Below are positions 9,605 to 19,167 of a DNA stretch of 64,000 nucleotides, piece after piece (position 1 is the first letter of the stretch; the number at the start of each line of letters is the position of its first letter). The stretch comes from an uncultured Maritimibacter sp. GTDB lineage: Bacteria; Pseudomonadota; Alphaproteobacteria; Rhodobacterales; Rhodobacteraceae. The notes beneath the pieces were generated by a model that was not told the origin of the DNA, searched no databases, and was given only the letters and a program-made list of their open reading frames with translations. Location of the stretch: the NCBI GenBank assembly GCA_913063035.1, contig CAJXYS010000013.1:1-64000 (forward strand), given 5' to 3'. Both the position numbers and the translations under genes were made by a program.

Positions 9605-9642
9605 CTCAAGGGTAACGCGTTAACTACCCTTTCCCTTGTGAG
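9605..9642. promoter_or_regulatory. Dyad upstream of the XRE regulator
   Basis: AGGGTA (9609-9614) and TACCCT (9625-9630) form an inverted repeat around ACGCGTTAAC, nested inside the wider near-match CTCAAGGG and CCCTTGTGAG. It lies 17-54 bases before the regulator's start codon and could be an autoregulatory operator or a leader hairpin. Only the symmetry is seen. Confidence 0.4.
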
Positions 9643-9658
9643 GGGTGAGTAGGTAAGA

Positions 9659-10480
9659 ATGAAAAAAATCGAGCTGGACCGTCCGGGCCGTAATACGCCT
9701 GCCCGACAGCGGGCCGTTTTTGGCAGGAACCTCAGGGATCTAATCGCGGAGACGGGCATTTCCGTTTCGGGATTGTGCCGGCAACTCGGCATCAATCGCA
9801 CCCAGTTCAACCGCTATCTTTCGGGCGAGAGCTTCCCACGGCCCGACATCCTGGCGCGTATCTGCACCTATTTCGAGGTCGACGCCCGGATCCTGCTGGA
9901 ACCGGTGGAGCTGATCATGCAGCCGGCGACCGGCTTCCTGTCGCATCCAGAACTGGACAGTTTCCTGTCGACCGGGATGGCGACCGTTCCCGAGGACCTG
10001 TTGCCGAACGGGTTCTTCCGCTACGTCTTCCCCAGCAGCCTGGCGGAGGGAAAATTCCTCGTCGGGATCGCTTACGTGTACCGCCGGGGCGGCGTGACCT
10101 TCATGCGCGGCTACATTCCGCGTTCGGTGATGGCCCATCTCGGGATCGGATATGCAGGGGGGGCGCATGAAAGCCGCGGCTTCGTCACGCGCCAGGGCGC
10201 GGGCCTTGCGGTATTCGCCGTGCGCCGCGGGGCCTCTTCCGCGGATTTCACCTATATCCAGCGCGTTTCCCCGCAACGGAAACGCTGCTGGCAAGGCTTC
10301 AGAACTCGTGCGGTGCCCGAGTCCGATGCCGGTCTGACCGTCGGCCGTATCATGCTGGAATACCTGGGCCGGGCCGTGTCCGACGCCCTGCCCGCCGCCC
10401 GCAAGTCCGGCTACAGGACCCGCGGCGACCTGACCCAGGTGGAGCTCGACCTGCTGCGCCCCGACGAACCCGTGCGCTAG
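9659..10480 (+). CDS. XRE-type helix-turn-helix transcriptional regulator
   Basis: A 273-residue DNA-binding protein. An XRE/Cro-like helix-turn-helix spans about residues 20-82 (GRNLRDLIAETGISVSGLC, then GINRTQFNRYLSGESFPRPD). The rest, about 190 residues, is a mixed alpha/beta region without a motif I can name, and may bind a ligand or a partner. It is preceded by more than 350 bases of non-coding DNA with a duplicated block and a dyad, which suggests complex control. A Rieske oxygenase follows in the same direction 132 bases later, but the gap argues for separate transcripts. Confidence 0.82.
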   Translation: MKKIELDRPGRNTPARQRAVFGRNLRDLIAETGISVSGLCRQLGINRTQFNRYLSGESFPRPDILARICTYFEVDARILLEPVELIMQPATGFLSHPELDSFLSTGMATVPEDLLPNGFFRYVFPSSLAEGKFLVGIAYVYRRGGVTFMRGYIPRSVMAHLGIGYAGGAHESRGFVTRQGAGLAVFAVRRGASSADFTYIQRVSPQRKRCWQGFRTRAVPESDAGLTVGRIMLEYLGRAVSDALPAARKSGYRTRGDLTQVELDLLRPDEPVR

Positions 10481-10612
10481 GAACCGGCGCCGGCGCCGCG
10501 CGCCCGGCGCGCCGAGATGTCGCAGCCGGTCCGGTGAGCGGTCGCAGACGGGCGGTCCGGCACGGCAGCGCCTGTCTACTCTGGCGGGACAGACCCCGCA
10601 AGGAGTGCCGCC

Positions 10613-11773
10613 ATGACCGACACCGTCACCGACCTGTCCGCGGTTCACCGCCCCGTGGCCGAGGCCCGCGGCCTGCCCAACGCGCATTACGTCGATCCCG
10701 CCGTCTTCGCCGAAGAGCGTGACGCCGTGCTCTACGGCACCTGGGCCGGGATCGGCTTTGCCAAGGACGTGCCCGAGCCGGGCGACGCCTTCCCGGTCGA
10801 TTTCCTGGGCTACCCGCTGGTGATGGTGCGCGATCGCGCCGGCGCGGTGCGGGTCTTCCAGAACACCTGCCGGCACCGCGGCATGATCCTGGTCGAGAAG
10901 CCCGGCCGCCTGCGCGGCATGATCCGCTGCCCCTATCACAGCTGGTGCTACGGTCTCGACGGCCGGCTGGTCGCCACCCCCCATGTGGGCGGGCCGGGCC
11001 GGAATACCCACGCGGCCGTGGATCGCGACACGCTGGGCCTGATCGAGGTGCGCGCCCATGTCTGGCGCGACGTGGTCTTCGTCAACGTCTCGGGCGATGC
11101 CCCCGACTTCGCGGAATACGCCGCCGACGTCATGGCCCGCTGGGCCGAGTTCGACCAGCCGCTGTATTTCGGCGGGCCGGAGTCTGCCTTCACCCTCGAC
11201 GTCGCGACCAACTGGAAGCTCGCCGTCGAGAACTATTGCGAGTCCTACCACCTGCCCTGGGTGCATCCCGGCCTGAACAGCTATTCGCGGCTGGAGGATC
11301 ACTACAACATCGAGGTGCCCGGCGCCTATTCCGGCCAAGGCACGCTGGTCTACCGCCAGTTCCGGGGCGCCGATGGCGGCACATTCCCCGATTTCGCCGG
11401 CCTGTCGGAGAAATGGAACGAGGGCGCGGAATACATCGCCTTCTATCCCAACGTGCTCTTCGGGGTGCATCGCGACCACGCTTTCGCGATCATCCTCGAG
11501 CCCAAGGGGCTGGAACGGACCGAGGAGCACGTCGCGCTCTACTATCCGGCGCCCGACACCGACCCGGAGCTGCGCGCGCAGAACGCCGCCCTCTGGAAGA
11601 CCGTCTTCGAGGAGGATGTCTTCGTGGTCGAGGGCATGCAGCGCGGCCGGCACGGCGCCGGCTTCGACGGCGGACGCTTCTCGCCGGTGATGGACGGGCC
11701 CACCCATAATTTCCACGCCTGGGTCGCGCGCCACGTGACCGCCGCCCGCAACAAGGGCCTGGCGGCGGAATGA
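10613..11773 (+). CDS. Rieske-type oxygenase alpha subunit, quaternary-amine-monooxygenase-like
   Basis: Iron-sulfur oxygenase of 386 residues. The Rieske [2Fe-2S] ligands are Cys86, His88, Cys106 and His109. The mononuclear iron site has NWKLAVENYCESYHLPWVH, with His213 and His218 as ligands. Glu210 stands where many ring-hydroxylating dioxygenases have the bridging Asp. That glutamate is typical of CntA/YeaW and glycine betaine or choline monooxygenases. A substrate such as a quaternary ammonium compound is therefore more likely than an aromatic ring, but this is inference. AAGGAG at 10600-10605 supports the start. No reductase gene is adjacent, so electrons must come from elsewhere. The next gene overlaps its stop. 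Confidence 0.87.
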   Translation: MTDTVTDLSAVHRPVAEARGLPNAHYVDPAVFAEERDAVLYGTWAGIGFAKDVPEPGDAFPVDFLGYPLVMVRDRAGAVRVFQNTCRHRGMILVEKPGRLRGMIRCPYHSWCYGLDGRLVATPHVGGPGRNTHAAVDRDTLGLIEVRAHVWRDVVFVNVSGDAPDFAEYAADVMARWAEFDQPLYFGGPESAFTLDVATNWKLAVENYCESYHLPWVHPGLNSYSRLEDHYNIEVPGAYSGQGTLVYRQFRGADGGTFPDFAGLSEKWNEGAEYIAFYPNVLFGVHRDHAFAIILEPKGLERTEEHVALYYPAPDTDPELRAQNAALWKTVFEEDVFVVEGMQRGRHGAGFDGGRFSPVMDGPTHNFHAWVARHVTAARNKGLAAE

Positions 11774-12003
11774 GTCCCGATAACCGGCGCCTTGAGGCGG
11801 CGCTTCTCGCCGCCCACGCGACCGGCGATGCCGAGGCGCTGGTGACGCTGTATTTCGAGGCCGGCCGCCGGGCCGAGGCCCGGGCCGAGATCGACGCGGC
11901 GTGCTTCTTCTACACCTATGCCTATGTCTACGCGCTGGAACACGGGCATGGCGACGCCCATGCGCTGCATGCGCGGCTCAAGGCCTACGGACGCGAAGAA
12001 TAG
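11770..12003 (+). CDS. Small helical protein linked to the Rieske oxygenase
   Basis: A 77-residue protein that overlaps the oxygenase by ATGA, so the two are translationally coupled. It is predicted mostly helical, with a repeated helix pattern (RRLEAALLAAHATGDAEAL, then RAEARAEIDAACFFYTYAY) and ends KAYGREE. There are no metal-binding motifs and no signal peptide. I do not recognise a named family. The tight coupling suggests a partner or assembly factor for the oxygenase. Confidence 0.7.
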   Translation: MSPDNRRLEAALLAAHATGDAEALVTLYFEAGRRAEARAEIDAACFFYTYAYVYALEHGHGDAHALHARLKAYGREE

Positions 12004-12033
12004 CCTTCAGAGTATTGGCCGGAAAAGAAAAAC

Positions 12034-12052
12034 GGGGGGCAACTTGCCCCCC
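12034..12052 (-). terminator. Terminator between the convergent oxygenase operon and nrdJ
   Basis: GGGGGGCAA (12034-12042) pairs with TTGCCCCCC (12044-12052). Read on the minus strand the stem is followed by GTTTTTCTTTTCC, so it should terminate nrdJ transcripts. On the plus strand only a short GGAGTTTC follows, so action on the oxygenase transcript is weaker. Confidence 0.75.
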
Positions 12053-12147
12053 GGAGTTTCGCTGTCCAGGCTCATAATTCATACCGCTCGGTTTCTGCCT
12101 GCGGCCTGAACCGCGTCTAGGGCGAGCGCACCCGCCCCGGAACCCCT

Positions 12148-12175
12148 CCTCCGGCCCCGCGGCGGGGGCCGGAGG
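12148..12175 (-). terminator. GC-rich stem-loop just after nrdJ
   Basis: An 11-base-pair stem, CCTCCGGCCCC (12148-12158) with GGGGCCGGAGG (12165-12175), and a six-base loop lie ten bases past the nrdJ stop codon. No U tract follows, so it may serve as a 3'-end stabiliser or the first part of a double terminator. Confidence 0.5.
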
Positions 12176-12184
12176 GGGTGACCC

Positions 12185-15100
12185 TCAGCTGCAGCCGCTC
12201 GTGCCGCCGCAGGTGTTGCACTTCATGCAGGTGCCGTTGCGCACCAGCGTGTAGTTGCCGCATTCGCCGCAGGGATCGCCCTCGTAGCCCTGCATGCGCG
12301 CCTTGGTGCGGGCGTCCATGGCCTGCGAGGTGCTCTCGTAGGTCTGCACCGCCTCGTAGGTTTCCGTGGCGGCGATCGCCTCGACGGCCGCGGCGCTGCC
12401 GGTGGCGGTCAGCCCGCCCTGGTGCACCACCAGTTCCTGCGGCAGCCTCTTGCGAAGATACCCGGTCGAGGAGACCTGCTTGAGCCATTCCAGCGACTGG
12501 CTCGCGGCCGTGTCGGTGACCTCGGCCACGTTCGGCTTGCCTTCCTCGTCGCCCCGGCCAAGCTCGTCGAAGCTTTGGCCGTTCGGCTTCACATGCGCCA
12601 GGTCCGTGCGGTCGAGATAGCTGACCGCCAGTTCCCGGAAGATGTAGTCGAGGATCGAGGTGGCGTTCTTGATCGAGTCGTTGCCCTGGACCATCCCCGC
12701 CGGCTCGAACCGGGTGAAGGTGAAGGCCTCGACGAACTCCTCGAGCGGCACGCCGTATTGCAGCCCGACCGACACCGCGATGGCGAAATTGTTCATCATC
12801 GCGCGGAAGCCGGCGCCTTCCTTGTGCATGTCGATGAAGATCTCGCCGAGCGCGCCGTCCTCGTATTCGCCGGTGCGCAGGTAGACCTTGTGCCCGCCGA
12901 CGATGGCCTTTTGCGTGTAGCCCTTGCGCCGCTCGGGCAGCTTCTCGCGGTGGCTGCGGACGAGTTCCTTGACGATGACCTTCTCGACCACCTTCTCGGC
13001 CAGCATCTCGGCCTTGGCGTGCATGCTGCCGGTGGCGAGCACCTCCTCGGCCTCCTCGTCGTCCTCGACCAGCGCGGCGGCCAGCGGCTGGCTCAGCTTG
13101 GAGCCGTCGCGGTAGAGCGCATTGGCCTTCACGCCGAGCGACCAGCTGAGTTCATAGGCCTGCTGGCAGTCCTCGATGGTGGCGTCGTTGGGCATGTTGA
13201 TCGTCTTGGAGATCGCCCCCGAGATGAAGCTCTGCGCCGCCGCCATCATGCGGATGTGGCTGTCCACGCTGAGGAAGCGCTTGCCCTTCTTGCCGCAGGG
13301 ATTGGCACAGTCGAAGACGTGGTAATGGTCCTCGGCCAGGTGCGGCGCCCCTTCCAGCGTCATGGTTCCGCAGACATGATCGTTCGCGGCCTCGATCTGC
13401 GCCTTGCTGAAGCCCAGGTGCCGCAGCATGTCGAAGGTCGGGTCGTTGAGCTTCGCCGCCGGGATGCCCAGCACCTCGGTGCAGAAGGCCTCGCCCAGCG
13501 TCCACTGGTTGAAGACGAAGCGGATGTCGAAGGCCGAGGGCAGCGCCGCCTCGATCTTCTTCAGCTCGGCCTCGCCGAAACCGTGCCCGATCAGCGCGGT
13601 GTGGTTGATGCCCGGCGCGTTGCCGAGGGTGCCGTGACCGACGGCGTAGGAGACGATCTCTTCGACCTGGGCGGGAGTGTACCCAAGCGTCTCCAACGCC
13701 GCCGGGACGGAGCGGTTAATGATCTTGAAGTAACCGCCACCTGCCAGCTTCTTGAACTTCACCAGCGCGAAGTCCGGTTCGATCCCCGTTGTGTCGCAGT
13801 CCATCACCAGGCCGATCGTGCCGGTCGGCGCGATCACCGAGGTCTGGGCGTTGCGGTAGCCATGGGCCGTGCCGAGGCGCAGGGCCTCGTCCCAGGCCGA
13901 TTTCGCCAGCGCCACCAGCCCCTCGTCAGGACAGTTGCCATGGTCCAGCGCCACCGGCTTGACCGCCAGCTCCTCGTAGCCGTCGCGGTCGCCATGGGCC
14001 GCGCGGCGATGGTTGCGCATGACCCGCAGCATGTGGTCGGCGTTCTTCTCGTAGCCCGGGAAGGGCCCCAGCTCGCCGGCCATCTCGGCCGAGGTGGCAT
14101 AGGCCACGCCGGTCATCAGCGCGGTCAGCGCCCCGCAAAGGGCCCGGCCCTCGTCGGAGTCGTAGCCAAGCCCCATGTTCATCAGGAGCCCGCCGATATT
14201 GGCATAGCCCAGACCCAGCGTGCGGAAGTCGTAGGACCGCCGGGCGATTTCCTTGGACGGGAACTGCGCCATCAGGACCGAGATTTCCAGCGTCACGGTC
14301 CAGAGACGGGTGGCATGCATGTAGTCTTCGGCCTGGAACGTGCCGCCGCGGTAGAAGGTCAGCAGGTTCATCGAGGCCAGGTTGCAGGCCGTGTCGTCAA
14401 GGAACATGTATTCCGAGCACGGGTTCGAGCCGCGGATCGGCCCGTCCGCCGGGCAGGTGTGCCAGGCGTTGATGGTGTCGTGGAACTGGATCCCCGGATC
14501 GGCGCAGGCCCAGGCGGCGTGGCCGACCTGCTCCCAGAGCTCGCGGGCCTTCACGGTCTTGGCCACCTTGCCGTCGGTGCGGCGGATCAGCTCCCAGTCG
14601 GCGTCGTCCCGAACCGCCTGCAGGAAGGCGTCGGTGACCCGCACCGAGTTGTTGGAGTTCTGCCCGGAGACCGAGTTATAGGCCTCGCTGTCCCAGTCGG
14701 TGTCGTAGGTCGGGAACTCGATCGAGCCGTAGCCCTGCTTGGCGTAGTCCAGCACCCGCTTGACGTAGGTTTCGGGCACGCGGACCTGCTTGGCGGCCTT
14801 GACTGCCTGCTTCAACCCGGCGTTCACCTTGGGGTCGTAGGCGTCTTCGGCGGCGCCGTCCCAGCTGCGGATGGCGGCGAAGATGTCGTTCAGCATCGAC
14901 TCGTGGATCTTGGACCCGGCGACGAGGCTGGCGACCTTCTGCTCCTCGATGACCTTCCAGTTGATGAATTCCTCGATATCCGGGTGATCCATGTCGCAGA
15001 TCACCATCTTGGCCGCGCGACGCGTGGTGCCGCCCGACTTGATCGCGCCGGCCGCCCGGTCGCCGATCTTGAGAAAGCCCATCAGCCCGCTCGACTTGCC

Positions 15101-15844
15101 GCCGCCCGACAGGCTCTCGCCCTCGGCGCGCAGGCTCGAGAAATTGGTGCCGGTGCCGGAGCCGTATTTGAAGAGGCGCGCCTCGCGCACCCAGAGATCC
15201 ATGATCCCGCCGTCATTCACCAGGTCGTCGCCGACGGACTGGATGAAGCAGGCATGCGGCTGCGGATGCTCGTAGGCCGACTTGGACTTGGTGAGCTTTC
15301 CGGTCCTGTAGTCGACGTAGAAATGGCCCTGTCCCGGCCCGTCGATGCCATAGGCCCAGTGCAGGCCGGTGTTGAACCATTGCGGGCTGTTCGGCGCGGC
15401 CATCTGGCGGGCCAGCATGACGCGCATCTCGTCGAAATAGGCGCGGGCGTCTTCCTCGGTCGAGAAGTAGCCGCCCTTCCAGCCCCAGTAGGCCCAGGCG
15501 CCGGCCAGCCGGTCGAAGACCTGCCGCGCACTGGTCTCGCCGCCGTAGCGGGCATCCTCGGGCAGTTCCGCCAGCGCCGCCTCGTCGGGCACGGACCGCC
15601 ACAGGAATTCGGGGACGTCCTTTTCCTTCACGGGCTTCAGCCGCGCCGCGACGCCGGCCTTGCGGAAATACTTCTGCGCCAGCACGTCGGAGGCCACCTG
15701 GCTCCAGCGCGCGGGCACTTCGATTTCGTCGAGCTTGAAGACGGTGGTGCCGTCCGGGTTGCGGATTTCGGACGACGTCGTGGTGAACTCGATCCCGTCG
15801 TAAGCGTCGGCGCCGGCTTTGGTGAATTTGCGTTCGATTTTCAT
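12185..15844 (-). CDS. nrdJ: Vitamin B12-dependent ribonucleoside-diphosphate reductase
   Basis: Class II ribonucleotide reductase that makes deoxyribonucleotides using adenosylcobalamin and works with or without oxygen. It has 1219 residues, the long bacterial form. The active-site region includes [11 protein letters not shown] and [20 protein letters not shown] with the catalytic Cys and Glu. The C-terminus is a cysteine-rich tail (CGECG, then CMKCNTCGG) that probably passes reducing power and may bind zinc. It stands alone on the minus strand. Two candidate NrdR boxes lie about 190 bases upstream. The cobK gene elsewhere in the window is consistent with cobalamin synthesis in this organism. 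Confidence 0.97.
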   Translation of the reverse strand: MKIERKFTKAGADAYDGIEFTTTSSEIRNPDGTTVFKLDEIEVPARWSQVASDVLAQKYFRKAGVAARLKPVKEKDVPEFLWRSVPDEAALAELPEDARYGGETSARQVFDRLAGAWAYWGWKGGYFSTEEDARAYFDEMRVMLARQMAAPNSPQWFNTGLHWAYGIDGPGQGHFYVDYRTGKLTKSKSAYEHPQPHACFIQSVGDDLVNDGGIMDLWVREARLFKYGSGTGTNFSSLRAEGESLSGGGKSSGLMGFLKIGDRAAGAIKSGGTTRRAAKMVICDMDHPDIEEFINWKVIEEQKVASLVAGSKIHESMLNDIFAAIRSWDGAAEDAYDPKVNAGLKQAVKAAKQVRVPETYVKRVLDYAKQGYGSIEFPTYDTDWDSEAYNSVSGQNSNNSVRVTDAFLQAVRDDADWELIRRTDGKVAKTVKARELWEQVGHAAWACADPGIQFHDTINAWHTCPADGPIRGSNPCSEYMFLDDTACNLASMNLLTFYRGGTFQAEDYMHATRLWTVTLEISVLMAQFPSKEIARRSYDFRTLGLGYANIGGLLMNMGLGYDSDEGRALCGALTALMTGVAYATSAEMAGELGPFPGYEKNADHMLRVMRNHRRAAHGDRDGYEELAVKPVALDHGNCPDEGLVALAKSAWDEALRLGTAHGYRNAQTSVIAPTGTIGLVMDCDTTGIEPDFALVKFKKLAGGGYFKIINRSVPAALETLGYTPAQVEEIVSYAVGHGTLGNAPGINHTALIGHGFGEAELKKIEAALPSAFDIRFVFNQWTLGEAFCTEVLGIPAAKLNDPTFDMLRHLGFSKAQIEAANDHVCGTMTLEGAPHLAEDHYHVFDCANPCGKKGKRFLSVDSHIRMMAAAQSFISGAISKTINMPNDATIEDCQQAYELSWSLGVKANALYRDGSKLSQPLAAALVEDDEEAEEVLATGSMHAKAEMLAEKVVEKVIVKELVRSHREKLPERRKGYTQKAIVGGHKVYLRTGEYEDGALGEIFIDMHKEGAGFRAMMNNFAIAVSVGLQYGVPLEEFVEAFTFTRFEPAGMVQGNDSIKNATSILDYIFRELAVSYLDRTDLAHVKPNGQSFDELGRGDEEGKPNVAEVTDTAASQSLEWLKQVSSTGYLRKRLPQELVVHQGGLTATGSAAAVEAIAATETYEAVQTYESTSQAMDARTKARMQGYEGDPCGECGNYTLVRNGTCMKCNTCGGTSGCS

Positions 15845-16030
15845 TTCTGCCCCGTAGTCAAATCTTTCCCGGTCCGGCCATGCGGTTGTCCCGCCGTGCC
15901 GGTTGCTCTCGTGCCAGTGATGAGGGCCTGGTGGCCTCCCCGCTTTGCCTGTTCTGCGGACCTCTCTGCGCCTGCCGGTTCGCGCTTCCCTGGCGCCGAT
16001 CGTTGGTCCTGTCAGAACGCCGCCCCGATG

Positions 16031-16077
16031 ACACTAAATGTGGTGGTCGACGATGCGGCCCACACAAGGTGGCGTAG
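16031..16077 (-). promoter_or_regulatory. Pair of candidate NrdR boxes upstream of nrdJ
   Basis: The first box, ACACTAAATGTGGTGG at 16031-16046, matches the NrdR consensus (ACACwAwATnTwGTGT) at most positions. The second, ACACAAGGTGGCGTAG at 16062-16077, is weaker. They start 31 bases apart, the three-helical-turn spacing typical of NrdR boxes. They lie about 190 bases from the nrdJ start, so the promoter is likely to be here. The rest of the 15845-16355 gap shows no gene; a seven-base inverted repeat (CGACTCG/CGAGTCG, 16271-16293) is also present. Confidence 0.6.
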
Positions 16078-16355
16078 GTTGGCCGCTTCGGTCAACGCCA
16101 TTTTTTGCGGTTTCGTGACATTTTTCCGTTGACCATTCCGGGGTGTCCGGTTCCCGGTCGCGCCCCCCGCCCGCGGCGGACGGATCGGCGGCGGCGGGAA
16201 CGTCCGGATTCCGGGTGTCAGGCCAAAGATTTATGGGGGCCGGCTGAAGCGCCGCCTGAGGCCACCGCCCGCGACTCGCCCCGGGGTCGAGTCGTCCCGC
16301 CACCACGGGCGGGGGTGCGGCCCGCCGGCAACAACGATATCTGGTGATGGAATAC

Positions 16356-16432
16356 TGGTCGGGGCGGCGAGATTCGAACTCACGACCTTCGGTACCCAAA
16401 ACCGACGCGCTACCAGGCTGCGCTACGCCCCG
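16356..16432 (-). tRNA. tRNA-Pro (anticodon TGG)
   Basis: Reverse strand reads a full cloverleaf of 77 bases including an encoded CCA. The acceptor stem is CGGGGCG/CGCCCCG, the anticodon stem TCGGT/ACCGA with loop TTTGGGT (anticodon TGG), and the T arm contains GTTCGAATC (GAGTTCGAATCTC on the tRNA strand). Confidence 0.96.
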
Positions 16433-16476
16433 ACCGATGCCTTCTCTCTATTGCCTGCGTGCCGGCTTGAAAAGCC

Positions 16477-16944
16477 TTACTCGCACGGCCAGGCCGCGAT
16501 TTCCTGCGGGATCGCCGGGTGGCGCAGCTCGTCGCCGGGGGCCAGCCCCAGCCGGGCGGCCATCCCGCCATTGATCTCGAGCACCGCCTGCACGCCGGGA
16601 CCGCCATCGATGGTCGCCAGGCTGCCCGGTTCGGCGTTCTCGTGGATCCGCAGCACGGCGCCGCGCGGATCGAGAAAGATCATGTCGAGGGGAATCAGCG
16701 TGTTCTTCATCCAGAACCCGACGCGCCGCGGCGACGGGTAGACGAAGAGCATGCCCGAGAACGTGCCGAGCGACTCGCGGTGCATCAGGCCGTCCGCGCG
16801 TTCCGCGGCATCGTCGGCGATCTCGACGGTGAAGCGGGCGCTGCCCCAGTCGCCGCGTATCTCGGCGACGTCGGGGCGGCAGGTCGCGCCGGCGGCCCCG
16901 GCCAGGACCAGCCCGGCCGCCAGACCCAGGAGAAGGCGGATCAC
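16477..16944 (-). CDS. DUF192-family exported protein
   Basis: A 155-residue protein with an N-terminal signal peptide ([20 protein letters not shown]), possibly a lipoprotein-like or secreted form. The DUF192 core follows: [20 protein letters not shown], then [16 protein letters not shown], and [10 protein letters not shown] near the C-terminus. The function of this family is not established. It overlaps the cold-shock gene upstream by four bases, and this DUF192 and cold-shock pairing recurs in related bacteria to my recollection. tRNA-Pro lies 44 bases downstream on the same strand. Confidence 0.9.
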   Translation of the reverse strand: MIRLLLGLAAGLVLAGAAGATCRPDVAEIRGDWGSARFTVEIADDAAERADGLMHRESLGTFSGMLFVYPSPRRVGFWMKNTLIPLDMIFLDPRGAVLRIHENAEPGSLATIDGGPGVQAVLEINGGMAARLGLAPGDELRHPAIPQEIAAWPCE

Positions 16945-17462
16945 GCCTCGTCCTCGTCCTCATCCTCGCGCTGGCCGTATTCCCAGCTGCGCACCTCGGC
17001 GGCCATGCACCCGCGCGGGCCGTCCACGACCCGGAGGCAGACCGCCTCGCCCGGGATCAGGTCGGCCATCCCGCAGCTGCGCAGAACTTCCATGTGAATG
17101 AACACGTCCTCGGGCCGGCCGAAGACATTGCCGAAGCCAAAGCCCTTGACCTTGTCGAACCATTTGACCCGGGCCGGTTCCAGCGGCACGTCGGCCAGTT
17201 CCGGCGGCGTCTCGGCGATCTCTTCCTCGACGTCGCGCGGGGCCTCAATGGCGAGCACTTCGGTCGCCTGTTTGCCGCGATCCGTTTCCTGGATCTCGAT
17301 CTCGACGACGGATCCGTCCGCGATGGAGCTCTGCCCGAAATTTCGCAGAACATTCGCATGTAGTAGAATGTCGGGCCCGCCATCGTCGGAAACGACGAAA
17401 CCGAACCCCTTGGTGGCGTCGAACCATTTTACCTGGCCGCGCGTTCGTATTGCAGTCGTCAA
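16941..17462 (-). CDS. Double cold-shock-domain protein
   Basis: A 173-residue nucleic-acid-binding protein with two cold-shock domains. The first, residues about 8-70, has VKWFDATKGFGFVV with the RNP-1 core KGFGFV and the RNP-2-like ILLHANVL. The second, about 97-158, has VKWFDKVKGFGFGNVFG and DVFIHMEVLRSCG. An acidic linker (DVEEEIAETPPELADV) joins them and a DEDEDEA tail closes the protein. Single-domain Csp proteins are about 68 residues, so this is the tandem alphaproteobacterial form. RNA chaperone activity is expected. It is the first gene of a pair with DUF192. Confidence 0.93.
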   Translation of the reverse strand: MTTAIRTRGQVKWFDATKGFGFVVSDDGGPDILLHANVLRNFGQSSIADGSVVEIEIQETDRGKQATEVLAIEAPRDVEEEIAETPPELADVPLEPARVKWFDKVKGFGFGNVFGRPEDVFIHMEVLRSCGMADLIPGEAVCLRVVDGPRGCMAAEVRSWEYGQREDEDEDEA

Positions 17463-17596
17463 CTAGGTACATCCCCCGTAGTCGTGATTACACTTACTTT
17501 CATCCCCAAACAGGTTAACTAAACGGCAACCCGTGCCGCTATTCAAGCTTAAATTCAAGGGGTCTCACGGGATGCGCATTTCACGCATCGTGAAAT

Positions 17597-18202
17597 TCAG
17601 GGGCTGAGACGGGTGATCGACCACCCCTCGTCAGGGGATTTCCGCGCCCATCTGAACCTGTCGTGCAGCCTGTGCGCCCCGTCGGCCCAGAACTCTATTT
17701 CCAACGGGTTGATCCGGAAGCCGCCCCAAAAGGACGGGCGCGGCGGGTGCAGGCCCTTGGCCGCCCCGATGCGTGCGACCTCGGCCATCAGCGCGCCGCG
17801 CGAGTCCAGCGGCTGCGACTGTTTCGACGCCCAGGCGCCAAGCCGGCTCTTCAGCGACCGCGAGGCGAAATACGCATCCGCCTGCGGGCCGTCCTCGCGT
17901 TCCACCAGTCCGCGGACGCGGATCTGGCGGCGCAGCGACTTCCAATGCATCACGAAGGCCGCCTTGCCAGCCGCCTCGATCTCGCGCGCCTTCACGCTCT
18001 CGTAGTTGGTGTAGAAGACGAAGGCCGCCGGCTCGATCTCTTTCAGCAGCACCATCCGGGCATTGGGCAGCCCGTCGGCATCCACGGTCGAGAGCGCGAT
18101 GGCGTTCGGATCGTTCGGCTCGCTCTTCTCGGCCTCGGCCAGCCAGCTGCGCGCGATCTCGAACGGATCGTCGCCGGCGAAGATCCCGGTGCGGTCGCTC
18201 AT
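17597..18202 (-). CDS. pdxH: Pyridoxamine 5'-phosphate oxidase
   Basis: FMN enzyme that oxidises pyridoxine or pyridoxamine phosphate to pyridoxal phosphate. It has 201 residues. Family features include [35 protein letters not shown], the segment [14 protein letters not shown], and the C-terminal [17 protein letters not shown] followed by RLHDRFRW. The protein is complete. It is divergent from fabI with 130 bases between them. A seven-base inverted repeat (ATTTCAC/GTGAAAT, 17578-17596) abuts its stop codon without a clear U tract. Confidence 0.96.
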   Translation of the reverse strand: MSDRTGIFAGDDPFEIARSWLAEAEKSEPNDPNAIALSTVDADGLPNARMVLLKEIEPAAFVFYTNYESVKAREIEAAGKAAFVMHWKSLRRQIRVRGLVEREDGPQADAYFASRSLKSRLGAWASKQSQPLDSRGALMAEVARIGAAKGLHPPRPSFWGGFRINPLEIEFWADGAHRLHDRFRWARKSPDEGWSITRLSP

Positions 18203-18332
18203 CCTGTTCCTTTCCCGGACCCGTTGCGCGGCAATCGGGTCGCAACTGCGGCCAGAAAGATGGGCCAGCCTTGCGGCCCTTATCGCTTTGGCCTAAACGA
18301 AACCCACGCAATAGGTCGTTCAGGGGCAGAGA

Positions 18333-19166
18333 ATGTCAACCGGGTTGATGCAAGGAAAACGCGGCCTCGTCATGGGGGTCGCCAACGACAAATCCATCGC
18401 CTGGGGCATAGCGCGCGCCTGTGCCGAACAGGGCGCGGAACTCGCCTTTTCCTACCAGGGCGAACAGCTCAAGAAGCGGGTCGGCCCGCTGGCTGACTCC
18501 CTCGGCGTCGAGCACATCATCGAATGCGACGTCAACAACGGCGAGTCGGTCGACGCGCTCTTCGCGCGGCTCGAGGAAGTCTGGGGCCGGCTCGATTTCC
18601 TGGTGCATGCCATCGGCTTTTCGGACAAGGGCGAACTGCGGGGCCGTTACGTCGACACGAGCCAGGAAAACTTCCGCATGTCGATGGACATTTCGGTCTA
18701 CTCCTTCACCGCCGTCGCGCGCCGCGCCGAGAAGCTGATGACCGATGGCGGATCGATGCTGACCCTCACCTATTACGGCGCCGAAAAGGTCATGCCGCAT
18801 TACAACGTGATGGGCGTCGCCAAGGCCGCGCTCGAGGCATCCGTGCGCTACCTCGCCGCCGATCTCGGCCCGCAGAACATCCGCGTCAACGCGATCTCGG
18901 CCGGGACGATCAAGACGCTGGCGGCCAGCGGCATCGGCGATTTCCGCTACATCATGAAATGGAACGAGCTGAACTCGCCGCTCCGGCGCAACGTCACCAC
19001 CGAACAGGTCGGCAACGCGGCGATGTACCTGCTGTCGGATCTCGGCGCCGGCGTGACCGGCGAGGTGCACCACGTCGACTCGGGCTACCACGTGGTCGGC
19101 ATGAAGAACGTCGATGCGCCGGATATCGAGCGCGTCCTGAAGACCCCCGAAAACAACGGGTCCTGA
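18333..19166 (+). CDS. fabI: Enoyl-[acyl-carrier-protein] reductase (NADH)
   Basis: Last reductive step of fatty-acid elongation. The protein has 277 residues with the FabI signatures: the [13 protein letters not shown] cofactor segment near residue 15, and [28 protein letters not shown] active site with the Tyr-(x6)-Lys pair. The C-terminal helix region has [19 protein letters not shown], where the substrate loop lies. A promoter TTGCGG (18271-18276), 17 bases, TAAACG (18294-18299) is a possible start of transcription. The next gene, gpt, begins two bases after its stop, so they are probably one transcript. Confidence 0.96.
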   Translation: MSTGLMQGKRGLVMGVANDKSIAWGIARACAEQGAELAFSYQGEQLKKRVGPLADSLGVEHIIECDVNNGESVDALFARLEEVWGRLDFLVHAIGFSDKGELRGRYVDTSQENFRMSMDISVYSFTAVARRAEKLMTDGGSMLTLTYYGAEKVMPHYNVMGVAKAALEASVRYLAADLGPQNIRVNAISAGTIKTLAASGIGDFRYIMKWNELNSPLRRNVTTEQVGNAAMYLLSDLGAGVTGEVHHVDSGYHVVGMKNVDAPDIERVLKTPENNGS

Positions 19167-19167
19167 C

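Noticed and set aside
9740..11734. Minus-strand open frame opposite the XRE regulator and Rieske gene
   Set aside because: Antisense shadow; both plus-strand genes have strong motifs.
12422..16132. A plus-strand open frame of over 1200 codons opposite nrdJ
   Set aside because: It is the antisense shadow of a high-GC gene; the composition (many Arg, His, Gly, Val) matches no family, and nrdJ is certain on the other strand.
17578..17596. ATTTCAC/GTGAAAT inverted repeat after pdxH
   Set aside because: No U tract on the transcribed strand and a short stem; not enough for a terminator call.
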